From positions 413,143 through 477,142 of the forward strand of contig NW_020312013.1 of the NCBI RefSeq assembly GCF_003144115.1: DNA of 64,000 nt, read 5' to 3'. Below the pieces are notes generated by a model. The model was given only the letters and a program-made list of their open reading frames with translations. It did not search any database and had not been told where the DNA came from. Shown one piece after another: positions 10,064 through 28,188 of this stretch. Source of the DNA: Tilletiopsis washingtonensis. Taxonomy: Eukaryota > Basidiomycota > Exobasidiomycetes > Entylomatales. How positions within the stretch are numbered: position 1 is the stretch's first letter; each line of letters opens with the position of its first letter. The translations under genes were made by a program, and so were the position numbers.

Positions 10064-11553
10064 TCACTGCTCCTCCTCGTCGAGCTCGTTGCGGCGCCGC
10101 GCCGCGCTGGCGTTCTTGCTGACGCGCGTCGAGGCGCCCGGATAGCCGTCGCGGAAGAGACGCAGCATGCCGAGCTCCGAGGCCCACATGCACATGGGAT
10201 CGTGCGAGCAGCCGGAGACCTGGTCGTAGGACCTGGAAGAGGGTGAGCGCCCTGCATCGGTGGTGTGTGCTGGCTGCGACTCACCACTTGGCCGGAAAGG
10301 CGCCGAGCAGCTTCGTAATCGAGCGCACGAACAGCATGCCGCGGTTGCGGTGGCTGCGGCCCTGCACCGAGGCCTGGCAGCTCGGGTCTCCGGCGCCGTA
10401 GTCCTTGTCGCCGAGCGCCAGCACCACGTTGCGGCCGGCAAAGCGCCGCAGCATGCCGTCGCGGCCCAGACGCAGCAGGTCGGCCATGGCGTACGGCACC
10501 ATGCCGGCGCTCAGGCCGAACTTGTAGTCGTCGACACCCGGGCAGTTGGCGTCGGGCCGCGGACGAGACGTCTCCATCCACAGCCACGACGCCGGGTTGC
10601 CGGCGACAAAATACACGGGCACGGCGTCGAGCTGCTCCTTGCGCAGCACCGAGTAGCGGTTCACGGCCTGTCCGCCGAGCGAGTGGCCGCTGGGAGAGGG
10701 TCAGTGCGGTGCGCAGCACCTCGCGCTGGCGTCACTCACGCGACGACGACGCGCTTCGCGTTCGGGTAGCGCTGCTGCGCCCACACGATGAGCTTGTCCA
10801 GCACCTCGTAGCTGCTGATCTGGTCGCCGCCGAGCTGGGCGCCGCCGCCGGCGTTGGCGCGGCCCTGCGCACCGTCGGACCAGCTGACGTCGTCGAAGAG
10901 CAGGTCCGTGGCGCGCGCAGAGCCGGCGTCGGCGTCCGCCTGGTTCATGTACTGCGTCGAGATGATGCTGCAGCAGCGAGATCAGCACATGCGCGGAAGG
11001 AGAGATCAGCGGATGTGCGGGAGGAGAGATCAGCGGATGTAAGCGGCAGGCGCACATGCACACGCACGCAATCTTCTTCTTGTCAATGTCGGCGTACGTG
11101 GCGCCGGCCTTTTGCAGGGCGTTGTAGATCGACGTGCTGGGCCGCGACGTCAGCGAGGCGGTCGGATGCGGCCCGCTCATGTGCTCTCTCCTCTCACAAG
11201 TACATCCAGCCATCGCGGCCCTTGGCCGGCACGGTGATGACGATGCGCTGCACGGCGCTGTTGTCGGCGAGCTGCGAGACGTACAGCGGCTGCGTGAGGC
11301 CCTGGCTGTTGACGACGAACGCATCGCGCAGCAGCTGCGCGCCGCACACGGCCTTGCTGCCCGGCAGCTTCTTCCAGCCGCCGTTGGCGGCAATGTCGGC
11401 GGCCGCGGCGTCGTACTGCGTGTACTTGCGCAGCTTGCCCTGCGTCGTCCAGCCGTGCGAGGAGCACTTGGGCGCGGCGGCCGCGGCGGCGGGCACGAGG
11501 GAGAGGGCCGCCAGCACGACGGCCAGCAGCACGACGACACTGAGCCGAGGCAT
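10064..11553 (-). CDS. Secreted alpha/beta hydrolase (lipase/esterase-like), 408 aa
   Basis: Exons in transcript order: 11553-11198, 11136-11068, 10967-10740, 10689-10285 and 10232-10064. Residues 1-26 form a clear signal peptide (MPRLSVVVLLAVVLAALSL, then an Ala run), so export is likely. The nucleophile motif GHSLGG begins exon 4, just after the strand RYPNAKRVVVA. A candidate acid region is ALGDKDYGAGDPSC. Conserved cysteines in the mature part (KCSS, AVCG, NCPG, PSCQ, SGCS, PMC) suggest disulphides. It resembles the uncharacterised secreted hydrolases of basidiomycetes with GHSxGG; the natural substrate is unknown. The gene is tail-to-tail with the HAM1-like gene, 100 bases apart. Confidence 0.83.
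10980..11040. repeat. 24-nt tandem repeat in an intron
   Basis: GATCAGC recurs at 10980, 11004 and 11028 with similar flanks, giving about 2.5 copies of a 24-nt unit. It lies inside the second intron (10968-11067) of the secreted hydrolase gene. Confidence 0.85.
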
Positions 11554-12751
11554 CGCGGAGAAAGCGCAGTGAGAGAGGCCGAGACGAAGGAGCGTGGCCG
11601 CGACGGAGGAGCCGAGTCGAAGGAGCGTGGGTGGTGGTGGTGTGGAGAGGGACAAAGGGTGCGCCGCTCTTGTGCCGCCGCCGATCTCGCCTCGCCGCGC
11701 AGCCTCCGCTCCGCTCCCACATGTGCATGCTGCCCGCCCGTTGCTCCACCAGCCAGCCGGCGGCCGGCAGCGGCGAGCGGTGCGGCGGTACATGCCGACG
11801 TTCTGTGCAGCTTAACTCAAGAGAGCCGGAGTGCAGGCCGAGGCGCTTGAGGCACGCCGGCAGTCTGTCGTTGCGCCAGAAGCGCGCGCCGAGGAGCCGC
11901 TTGCGCTTGATGTTTCTGCGCGTTGGACCCCGTCGTCCCGCGCCCGTCGGATGTGCCAAGGCCGCACACAGGCGCGCCGCCTGCAGCAGCCTTGTGTGGC
12001 GCGCAGCGAGCAGCAGAGGATCGGCGCGCCACACCGCAGCGGCGCGCCTGCAGCTGCACCTTCGCTCGAGCGGCCGTGAGATGCGACATCGCATCGCATA
12101 ACACCACCGACGCAGTCGTCCTCGACTCGATCTCACGCATTCAACGCTCACCCGCAGCCGCCGGCACCGAGAGAGCGTCCGCCGCGGCCGCTTGCTGTGC
12201 TGCGGCTGTTTGGCTGGTGCAGCATCGGCCCGCATCCTAGATCTCGCACGGCCGTTCGGCACAGGGTATGCGCCTCTGATGGGTGCAGCACAGCGAGCTC
12301 CTTTAGGCTCAGGCCTGGCCCCTGTTCACGCATCTCCAGCATGGACTTGAGCAAGCAGGCTTTGCTCCCTGTCTCTGGCACGCCATCGGTGCGCCGAGGC
12401 AGCAGCAGCGGAGCAGGCGTGTGCGCGGCAGCGAGGAGAGGCCGCGCGCGAGAAGCAGCGCGAGGAGCACCGCCCATGGCCAGCAGCGCCGGCGGAGCGG
12501 CCATCTCCCTGCTGCTCGAGAGCACTGGCTGCTCTGCTGCGTCGTCCAGCCCTGTTGCGGCCGTCGCTCTGGCTGCCTGAACAGACGCAAGGCTGTGCCG
12601 GGCTGAGGTGTTGGTCTGGCTGGGCCGGCGGTCACGTGCGTGCGCGCCCGGGATTTTTGGCGCGGCGCCCCGGCGGCGCCGAGCCTCTCGCACCGTGCTC
12701 CGCGCCTCGCCGCGCTTCCTTCTCCGCGCCACCCCCTTCATCTCTCTCGCC
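11554..12751. other. Divergent intergenic region
   Basis: About 1.2 kb between the divergent secreted hydrolase and the TMA23-like gene. It should contain both promoters. A CACGTG palindrome (bHLH-type site) occurs near 12642, about 110 bases before the TMA23-like start. No gene is supported. Confidence 0.5.
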
Positions 12752-13842
12752 ATGCCGATGGACACGTCGCAGTACATGCTGGCGCAGGGCTGGGCCGGCG
12801 CCGGTGTGCCGCTCGACGGGCACGGCGGCAACGGCCTCAAGAAGCCGCTGGCCATTCCGCAGAAGCGCGGCATGAAGGGCCTGGGCAAGGACCGCGACCG
12901 CGCCGTCGAGTGGTGGGACTGTCTGTTTGAGGTGAGTACGGTGCGACGAGGGCGACGTGCGGGTGGCGGCGTTCTGCAGCTGCGTTGAGACGCTGCGACA
13001 TTGGCTCACGCGCCTCACAGGCCGGCGCAAAGACACTCGCCATTGCCGATCCGTCGCGCCCGGCCTCGGCGTCGGGCACTTCCACGCCCGAGGCCTCGAG
13101 CAGCACTGGCGCTGCCGCACCGCCGGCCGCCAAGGGCCTTTCGCTCGTCTCGCTGGCGAAGCGCGAGCACGCGCGCCGCTCGCTCATGTCCGGCTTCGTG
13201 CGTGGCCGCGCACACGAGGCCATCGCCGAGGAGCTGCGCAAGGCCGAGGCGGACCTGGTGCGCCGCGTCGCCGAGCAGGATCGGCGGCGGCGCGAGGCGC
13301 GCGAGCACGAAGAGGAGGAGCGCAGCGCGGCGCGACAGGCACTGGCTGCCGCTGCGGCCGTGCAGCCCAGCAGCAAGGCCCTGGGCAAGCGCAAGGAGAA
13401 CGGCGAGGCGCTCGATGCCGAGAAGCAGGCGCGGCGCGCGGCCAGAGCCGAGCGCAAGGCCGCCAAGCTGGCGAAAGGCAGGAGCGGCGCGAGCTCGCCG
13501 GCAGACCCAGAGAAGGCCGCGCGCAAGGCTGCCAGGGCAGCACGCAAAGCTGCAAAGGCAGCAGCGGGCCAAGGCACTGCTGCTGCTCGCAAAGCAGAGG
13601 CACGCGCAGAACGGCGGGCACGCAAGCAGGCAAAGGCCGCGAAAGCAGCGGCCGTGCCGTCGCAGGCGCCCGCAGAGACAGCACCGGCAGCATCGGCGCA
13701 GAAGCGCAAGCGGAAAGACGAGCCGATTGCGCTTCAAGACGACGCGGGAGACGAGAGCAAGGAGGAACGCCGGGCGCGCAGAGAGGCGAAGCGCGCGCGC
13801 AAGGCAGTCAAGGCGACAGGTGCAGTCGCGTCGGCAGCGTAG
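12752..13842 (+). CDS. TMA23-like G-patch ribosome-biogenesis protein, 333 aa
   Basis: Two exons, 12752-12931 and 13021-13842. The N-terminus MPMDTSQYMLAQGWAGAG, then GLKKPLAIPQKRGMKGLGKD and WWDCLFEAG, matches the short G-patch module at the start of yeast Tma23 and relatives (GW, GGLKxP, K-GLG, WWD-LF). Tma23 is nucleolar and acts in small-subunit ribosome biogenesis. The rest is a very basic Ala/Lys/Arg-rich helical tail with repeated ARKAAKAA-type units and a KRKRKD-type nuclear signal, typical of nucleolar proteins. The stop lies only 55 bases from the convergent CDK8 stop, so 3' ends must overlap or abut. The function is assigned by family, not shown. Confidence 0.82.
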
Positions 13843-13897
13843 GCAGGCGAGCGCACAATGCATCCCTCGTCACCTCTGCATGCTGTGACATTTGCCC

Positions 13898-15814
13898 TCA
13901 GTCCACTCGCTGCCGCTTTACTCTTCCCGCATTCGTCGTGGCCGTGCCGACGAGGCCTCCGCCGCGCGCCGCAGGCTGCGCCGCCGTGCCCGACGCGGCC
14001 GCAGCCGTCGAGCCCGGCGCGCTGCCAACGCTCGCGGCCGCCGAGCCGGGCGCCGCGGGCGGCGCGGCAGCCCCGCCGGGCACAGCGCCGCCCGTCGCGA
14101 CGGCGCCGGGCGCCGTCGGCGCCATCTTGACATCTGCATCGTCCTTGATGAGCCTGCGCACGGGATACGTGCCGAGCGGCTTCTCGAGTGAGGCGAATGC
14201 GCTGTGTGTCGGGGTGCATGAGCCATGCTGCCATGCTGCACACCTCTGCACCACTCACTTGGCAGTCGGCAGGGGTGTCTCGCGGAACCAGGCATGGTCC
14301 AGCGCGTGCGCCGCATCGAGGCGCTTGGCCGGGTCGTACTGCAGCAGCGCCTCGAGCAGCTCAAAGCCGGACGGCGAGCGCGTGCGCGTCGTGTACCACG
14401 TGTACAGGCTGTCCGAGTAGCTGGGGAGAGAGGTCAGCGCTGCAGCACATGCACTGTCCGCCACACCCACCCGTCGAGACGCAGATGCGGCCACCACGTC
14501 TTGAACTCGGGCATCATCTCGATGTTGTTCCAGCGCTGGCGTGTCGGCGTGCCGAGCACCTCGACGATGCGCTTCAGCTGGTCGCTAGAGGCTGACGTCA
14601 GCTCTGCCAGGGTGGGCCTCTAGTTGCACTCACTTCTGGAACGGCGCGCCCTTCTTGCCGTCGCCCTTGGCCTCTTCGCCCTTGAACATCGGGCGCAGCG
14701 CCAGCAGCTCGCCCCAGATGCAGCCGACGGCCCACATGTCGATGGCCGTGCCGTAGTGGCGCGCGCCGAGGAGCAGCTCGGGCGCGCGATACCAGATCGT
14801 CACGACGACCTTGTCGCCGGCGTACAGGCTCTGCAGCGGGTTGGCCGCCAGCCGCGCCAGGCCGAGATCGGCAATCTTGACGACGCCGCGCGACGTGACG
14901 AGGATGTTGGCGGGCTTGAGGTCGCGGTGCAGCACCGCGGCGGCATGCAGATACTTGAGCCCCGCCAGCAGCTGATACAGCAGCGACTTGAGCACGCCGG
15001 CGGCCAGCGGCGCCCGCAGCACGACGTGGTGGTGGTGGATGAGCTGCAGCAGGTCGTGCTCCGCGTAGGCGAACACCATGTCTGCACGGCGTCAGTGGTG
15101 CGCTGCATGGGCCCATCGCTTCACCCACAGATCGCCTTGTCCTCGAGGATCACCTCGCGCAGCGTGACGATGTTCAGGTGGCTGAGCTCGCGGTTGAGCT
15201 GCCGCGGCCTGCATCAGTGCTCTGCCGCACAGGCACTACTACCCCTCCCGACTCACGGCGATCTCGCGCATGGCGCTCTGGCTGATGCCCGTGTACGTGC
15301 TGAGTTCCTCCTTGTCGGGCTTGAACTTCTTGATGGCATACACGCCCTTCTCGTCGCCCTCCTCTTCCTCCTCGTCCTCGTCTGCCTGCTCGCTGTGCGG
15401 CGCACGGTTCCACGGCCCCGCCGCGCGGCGCTGCCGAGTCGCCGCCGGCGCATCGGCACGCAGCCGGGCCTTGTACACGCGGCCATACGTGCCCGAGCTG
15501 AGGAAGCCGAGGATGCTGTACGTGCGCAGCACGCCGATGGGCGCCCGCACGGCGTCGCGGAAGCGCCGGTACGCCAGCATGGCATCGCGCGGCGAGCTTG
15601 ACGCCGGCACCTGTGCTCGCGCCAGCGCCAGCTCCGACGGCGGCGACGGCGAGCGCCGTGGAGACGCACCGCCATCGCCGATGTACTGGTACGCGCCGCC
15701 GCCACGCTGCGGCAGGCGCGTCGGCACCGCAGACGACGTGGCGAGACTGCTGGACGACGGCGAGCGCGCCACGGCCGGCCGCGCGGCGCCTGCCTCGTGT
15801 GCGGCGGGCGGCAT
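13898..15814 (-). CDS. SSN3: CDK8-type Mediator kinase Ssn3/Srb10, 551 aa
   Basis: Exons in transcript order: 15814-15257, 15198-15129, 15081-14634, 14584-14471, 14420-14259 and 14201-13898. A Ser/Pro-rich N-terminus precedes the kinase domain. Visible motifs are the Gly loop [11 protein letters not shown], the catalytic Lys in YAIKKFK (about residue 162), the cyclin-C contact helix SQSAMREIA in place of [34 protein letters not shown] where most CDK8 proteins have [18 protein letters not shown] and [14 protein letters not shown]. The tail [15 protein letters not shown] is also CDK8-like. An acidic insert ([11 protein letters not shown]) splits the N-lobe. Human and yeast homologues phosphorylate the Pol II CTD and transcription factors within the Mediator kinase module. 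The last junction was placed to give [14 protein letters not shown]; using the nearer AG gives a non-homologous frame. Confidence 0.93.
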
Positions 15815-17836
15815 GCTACCGCTGCGTGTGGCTCTGCGAGTCGAGGTGCGGCGGGGACGTGCACGGCGCCGGGCGCATCGCGCGGCGCCTAGGCCTGGAT
15901 GCTGGTGGCCACTGCACAGCTCGCGCCAGCAATTTGAGACGGCCGGCGCGTGTCTTGCGCTGATGGTGCAGCACGCGGCGCCAGTCGCAGCTGTGAAGTG
16001 TGCAGAGGCAGCGAGGAGATGGGAGTGGAGAGGCGAGGCAGGCGGGGCGGACGTGTTCCCACGCAGCTTGGGACACCCCGCTCGGAACTCGGGCCTCGGC
16101 GCCTCGCACTCCCTCGCACTCCCTCGCTCACCTTCACTCCTCTCGCTGCTCCATTCTGAGCATGATACATGCACTGAGATACTTAGCCAGACTTGAGACT
16201 AGAGGCTGCAGCGACAGAGACAGGTCTGACCTCTGAGATGGCGCGACAGAACGTGCTGTTGTCAGCGGAAGCTTGAGCCAGGGCGCAAAACGTGACGTGC
16301 ACGGTGTCTTTCCCGTGCTCTCGGCGGCCTGCCTACAGTCCAGTCCTTCGCCGGCACACTTCGTATCGTTCTGCTGCGCAAACACTTCCCAGACGGTGAT
16401 TTTGAGCCTAGGAGCTAGTCCTCCACGCCGAAAGGAGCCGTGCGCCGATGTCAAGAGCCTGTCTCGCAGCCCTCGCCTCTCGCACGTGACGGTGCGCGTC
16501 CGGCCGCGCGCGCGGCGAGGCACGACGACGGACGCCCCTCCCACCCGTCTGCGCCTCTCCCATTCATTCCGGTGCTGAGCTACGGACCAGACGAGGAGGT
16601 TCACGCTGCTGCTCTGCTTGCCCTGCACTGAGAGCTGCAGTCGTTCGGAGGCTGAGCGCCGCTCGACGTGGCTGCATGGCAGCGGGTGCAAATCTGGGCG
16701 CGCGTGCAGGCGAGGTGAGGCGCAAGGGCAGGGGCAAGGCGCAGCTCGAGCGGAGTGCGGCCGCCGCGCGCGCTGCCCGATGGCGCCGAACTCGGGGCGT
16801 GGGGCCTTGCCTGCTGGATGCTGCAGCGCTGGCCTCTGGAGCTTGCTGCCTACCGCAGTCTTGCCGCAGCATCGACAGGGCGGTGACAAGCCAGCGCCAA
16901 GGCAGAACCGCATAACCAGCCAGCCGTAGCGAGACCCTCTGGAGAGGTGAAAAAGGGACGGCCGAGGAAAGCAGCGCGCGCGTCAGGGGCTCGTGCGCAC
17001 GTCTTGTCTGGTGCTGGAAGCAAGGACCTCGAGCTCTCTTCTCTGTGCCCTGCGCGCTCTGCTCTTTCGAGTGGCAGCTGGCATGCAGAGGCCATTCGAC
17101 TGCGACAGGCTTGTACCAAGGCGGCTCGGCGTCCCTGCGAAGCATGTGAGGCTGCTGGCGAGGCGGCATGCTCTCGGCCTCCGAACCGTAGACGATCGAA
17201 AGCCCGACCCGACGAGGTGCCTCGACGAGCCGCGCTCCCGAGGCGGGTCCTCCTGCCAGGCAGCCTGCTGCATTCCGTCCGCGCTGCCGTCATCTCACCC
17301 GACCCCAGCCCATCCGTCGACGGCGTCTCGCAGCCTTTCAAGCTGGACGGGACGTCCGAGGCACAAGCTGGGCTGCAGCTGAGGTCTCACCGCCGCTGCC
17401 TGCCATGCGCATCGTGCAGCATCAGCTGCGAGCGGCGGCCGGCAGAGGAGCAGTCGCGCGGTGCGGTGCGTAGGTGGGCGAGCCGTGCTCTGCTGCCGCT
17501 GCTGGCGTGCCTGCTGCTGGCGCGCGGCTGCTCTGCTGAGCCGCCGCATGCCGCCTGCCTGCCGCGTGCCGTGCGCGCGACGCTGCGCTGGCCGGAGCGC
17601 ACGCACCGCCGCGCACCTCGCGGCATCCCTTTCCTGTCGCTCCTCCTTCCATCCTCCATCCGCATCAGCCCGCCCGTGCGCCTCACTCCTCTCGCACCGG
17701 GCGCACCCACATCCTATCCGCCCACACACATCGCTCGCCGTGCGGCCTCCTCTCGCCGTGCAGTGCGCTGCTGCAGCGTGAGCGCCGGCGTGCCTGACGT
17801 GCACCTGCGCGCCGGCCCCGCGCCGCTGCCTCTGCC
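15815..17836. other. Long divergent intergenic region
   Basis: About 2 kb between the divergent CDK8 and DYRK genes. Several mid-sized open frames overlap on both strands but carry no domain or conserved start. The last roughly 250 bases before 17837 are C/T-rich and probably hold the DYRK promoter and leader. I see no RNA gene or repeat. Confidence 0.5.
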
Positions 17837-24218
<6,382 letters not shown>

Positions 24219-24367
24219 AGCAACCCCACCGTCCCTCGTCTGGTCCTGCTTTCCCCTCGCTCGCTTCGTCCCGTCATCACACAGAGCCGCGCGTGCGCAT
24301 CTACATTCCACAACACGATTACCCGCTGCCGAACATGCGTGTGCGCTCGCAGGGCTTCACATTTCGC

Positions 24368-26430
24368 TCACTCGCGCACATCCTGCACGGCGCGCATCAG
24401 CCGGCTGTACCACTCGTGCGCCTTCGCCAGCGCATCGATCTGCGTCGACTCGTCGACGGTGTGCACGTTGTTGTCGCCGTGCGGCGCCAGGTTGGGCAGC
24501 AGGCTCGACGGCGACACGCGGAAGATGGCGCGCGTGAGGGCCCAGTAGGACTTGGTGTCCGCTGTGAGGAGTGGTCAGCTCAGAGGCATGCGCGAGGTCG
24601 CTTCCGCACGCACTGTTGCCGATCATCTGGCTGCCGACGACGCGGATGCCCTCGCCGTCGAGCTGCCACGTGCTGCGAATCGTGCCCGCGAACACCCTCC
24701 ACGCGAGGTCCTCTCCCGTCGGCGTGAGCGGGCTGGGCTCGAGTGCCGAGCCAAACGCGTCGCGCAGTACCACGGTGCCCTTCCAGCTCTTCTCGCGTGC
24801 TGTGGCCTCATCATCCGCGCCGCTCCACGCATCCAGCTCCAGGCCGGCACGCTCGACGTGCGGACGCAGCACAGAGGCCACGCGGTGGCGCAGCGCAGCG
24901 ACCGACGACGAGGCGTCGATGCGGTAGTTGATCACGGCCGTCGCGAGCTCTGGCAGCGCGTTGATCTGTGCGAGGCGTCAGACGTGCGCAGGACACACTG
25001 CGGGCGACACGCACCTTGACGCCGCCGCTGATGAGATCGACGGCCTGCGTGGTGCGAAACGACTCGGCCTCCTCCTTCGAGAGGCTGCTCAGCACGTCTT
25101 TGCGCGCCTGCTCCAGCCTGGCGCGAGGACACTTGTGCTTCTTGAGCAGCATCGTCAGGCGTTGCAGCTTCGGCGTGCTGCGCTGCGAGAGCGCCTTGCG
25201 CGCCTGCACGAGCTCCTCGAGCGCACGGCCAAGCTTGGAGTGCTTCATCTTGGGCATGTCGCGCACGCACAGCAGCGCCGTCAGGGCCGGCGAGTCATGC
25301 TCTGCGCCATCCTCCACGAGGTACAGCTCGGGCATCGGCGGGTCGTTCTCCAGCGCAACGATCAAACGCGCCAGATGGCCGATGCCCGTGTGCGTCGGCG
25401 GACTGCTCGAGTGGCCACCGGGCGTGCGCACCGAGAGGGACACGTCAAGATAGCCGCTTTCAGAGATGGCCGGCGCCGCGAATACCTCGCCATACACGGA
25501 CGCGTCGGTGAAGCCCTCGCCCTCATCGACGAGCATGAACACCGAGTCGCTGGCAGCCGTGTGAGCGCGCGAGAGAGGCAAGCAGAGCACGGAGAGGGAC
25601 TCACCGGCCGTAGCGCTGCTCGAGGAAGCGCGACAGCTCGAGGGCGCCCTGCGTGCCTGCGCTCTCCTCGTCGAAGCCAAACGCGAGGATGATGGTGCGC
25701 TTCGGCGTGAAGGCCTCGTCGGCGGCGAGGCCCTCGAGCGCCGCCAGCAGCATGATGAGGGACGCTGCAGTATCCACGCTGTCAGCACGTCGACGGCTTG
25801 TCTCACCTTCTGCTGCTCACCCTTGTCGTCGCTTGAGCCTCTGCCCCACACGAGGCCGAGCTTCTCATCGATCAGCCCGCTGAACGGCGCATGCGTCCAG
25901 CGCGCCTCTGAGCTGGCATCGACGGGCACGACGTCCTGATGTGCGGTAAAGACGATGGGCTTGAGCGCCGCATCGCTCCCCTGATACGTGTAGAGCAGGC
26001 CGTGCGTGTTGATGTGCTCGAGCTGCACGGCGCCCGACGTGTGCAGCAGCGGAAAGGCGCGGCGCAGGTACGCCTCGAAGGGCGCAAACGTGGCGTTCCA
26101 GCGCGCCGGCGCCTCGGCGACGGGCGGCGTGCCGTCAAAGACGCTCGTGTTGATCTGCACGGCCCCGCTGAGCAGCTTGGCGAGCGCCAGCGGCGGCGGC
26201 GCGGGCCCGAGGGGCGCGCTGTCCTGCCATGGCGCAGGCTGCGGACAGGTGGCAGCGGCGAGTGGGGCGTGTGACTCGGCGACGAGCGCGGGCAGGGAGG
26301 CACGGCCCAGCAGCACGAGGAGCAGCACGGCGCAGCAGAAGCGCAGCCGACTCGCCGCACGGCAGCGCAGGCCGGCGGCAACTGCGGCCTTTTCGCTGGC
26401 GTTGTGCTGCGGCAGAGCACTGCTGGACAT
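24368..26430 (-). CDS. CPS1: Carboxypeptidase S-type M20 metallopeptidase, 616 aa
   Basis: Exons in transcript order: 26430-25821, 25764-25605, 25549-25015, 24965-24614 and 24561-24368. Near residue 30 a hydrophobic segment (LRFCCAVLLLVLLG) after basic residues looks like a signal anchor, as in the vacuolar type II protein Cps1. Zinc-site motifs of M20 peptidases are in order: TAHQDVVPV (His164), GRGSSDDKAS, AFGFDEESAG, LVDEGEG and the C-terminal HGDNNVHTVDE. GNTDTKSYW is also characteristic and is formed only after splicing of the last intron. The dimerisation domain contains a Lys/Arg-rich insert (KLQRLTMLLKKHKCPRARL). The yeast enzyme releases C-terminal residues after Gly or Leu in vacuolar peptide salvage. 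The gene shares a 172-base divergent promoter with RMT2. Confidence 0.9.
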
Positions 26431-26602
26431 GGCGGCTTGGGGGGGTGTGAGGGTCGGGAGTGGAGCTCGAGCAGCCCGATAAGAAGGCGAGAGCGTGGGA
26501 ACGGGCGGCGTGGGCTCGCCGCGTGCCGAGTGCCGAGTGCCGCGCGGCACCCGCAACCTTCGCTCACCCGGCCTGCCTCTCTCTCCACCACACTCGCTCG
26601 CC

Positions 26603-28042
26603 ATGTCCGCACCGCCCGCCGGCCTCGACGCCGCACGCGTCTCGCGCAACCTCGAGCTGCACGCGGCCGCCGCGGCCGGCGATGCGGCGCAGGCCAAGGC
26701 GCTGCTCGACGCCGGCGCCGACGTGTGGTGGGAGGACGAGGCGACGCTGGGGTGGGATGCGCTGCACTACGCCGCCGAGCGCGGCGACGCAAAGCTCTGC
26801 CGCCTGCTGCTGCGGCGCGGCGCCATCTGGAATGCCGGTGAGTCGCGGCAGATGTGTGGCTGCTGCAGCTGCGTGCATCGCTGACCTGCGGCAGTGGACG
26901 TGAACGGCTACACGGCCGCCGAGGTCGCCTGGTCGCTCAACGACGGCGCCACGTACCAGACAATCCTCGATGGTGCGTGCTGCATGGCGTGCGCTGCGCT
27001 GTGTGATGTGTCTCACGCGCCAGCGCTCCAGAGGCAGTGCGGCAGACCGTCATCCGCAACCTGCTGGCGCAGAAGGCCGAGCAGCAGCGGCTCGAGGGCG
27101 GAGGTGAGGAGGCCGAAGCCGAGGCAGAGGCGTCGACGAGCGGCAGCGCGCAGATCGCCGCCGATGGCAGCCTGGTGCTGCGCGTCGACAGCGGCGACGA
27201 GGTGGGCGCCGATCCAAAGGCCTTTCTCGCGAGCAAGCTGCGCTTCGAGACGGGCGCCGACGGCAAGGAGCGGTGTGTTGACCGCGACGGCGGCGTCGTC
27301 ATGGCGGCGTGGGAGACGTGAGTCTTGTCGCAGCCCTGATGCGCGCATGCGTGCTGACACGCGTCTCATCACAAGCGACATCATGGAGCGCACAGCCGCG
27401 CTGCTCTGCGAGGGGCAGCGCGACGGCTTCTCGGCGCTGAACATTGGCTTCGGGCTGGGCATCATCGACGGCTTCCTCCAGCGCTACAAGCCTGGCCGGC
27501 ATGTCATTGTCGAGCCGCATCCAGACGTGCTGGCACATCTGCGTGCAAAGGGCTGGGACAAGCTGCCGGGCGTCGAGATCTGGGAGCGCAGATGGCAGGA
27601 CTGCCTGGCGGAGCTGGGCGACTTTGGTGCGTGGCGTGAGGTCCCTGCAGCTGCATGTGCGCTGAGCCCCACGCCCCAGACGTCATCTACACCGACACGT
27701 ACAGCGAAGACTATGCGGCCCTGCGCGCCTTCTTCGAGGAGCTGCCCAATCTCGTCTCGGGGCCCGACGCTCGCTTCTCCTTCTGTGAGGCGCAGACGCG
27801 AGACGTGCGGCAGCCGCAGCCAGCTCATCTCCCACACAGTCCACGGCCTCGCCGGCACGAACCGCTTCCTGTACGACGTATACACGCGCGTGGCCGAGCT
27901 CGACCTGCGCGGCATTGGACTCGGCACCGAGTGGGAGGAGATGCGCCCACAGCTCACCGAGGAGACATGGCAGGGCACGCTGCGCAGCTACTGGACGCTC
28001 GACAGCTTCCGCATCCCCCTCTGTCGAATGAACGTCTTCTGA
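26603..28042 (+). CDS. RMT2: Protein arginine N5(delta)-methyltransferase RMT2, 385 aa
   Basis: Exons 26603-26837, 26895-26972, 27032-27317, 27376-27626, 27680-27784 and 27840-28042. The N-terminus carries ankyrin-like repeats (LLDAGADVWWEDE, WDALHYAAERGDAKLCRLLL, NGYTAAEVAWSLNDG). A Glu/Ala-rich linker leads to the methyltransferase: WETDIMERTA, the SAM loop LNIGFGLGIIDGFLQ, VEPHPDVLAHL, VIYTDTYSEDY, FFHGLAGTNRFLYDVY and a C-terminal RSYWTLDSFRIPLC. Both the ankyrin/SAM layout and length fit RMT2, a fungal and plant enzyme that methylates the delta nitrogen of arginine, on ribosomal protein Rpl12 in yeast. Splice frames close at every exon. The stop is 146 bases from the convergent HSP70-like stop. 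Confidence 0.93.
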
Positions 28043-28188
28043 CGTGAGCGCAGGTGCGCGGTGGTGATCCAGGAGGGGGGGATATCAATTGTGCGTCGCG
28101 GCAACAGAGACGGGGCCGCGGTAGAGCGAGCCGCCGTGGCGGAAGAGACACTGGGCAGAGAGCTCGGTGGCGCTGCGAAGAGGGGCCG

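Noticed and set aside
13898-14190. Alternative last exon of CDK8 starting right after CTCGAG
   Set aside because: It puts the tail in a frame giving [10 protein letters not shown], while the acceptor at 14202 restores [18 protein letters not shown], which fits CDK8 tails.
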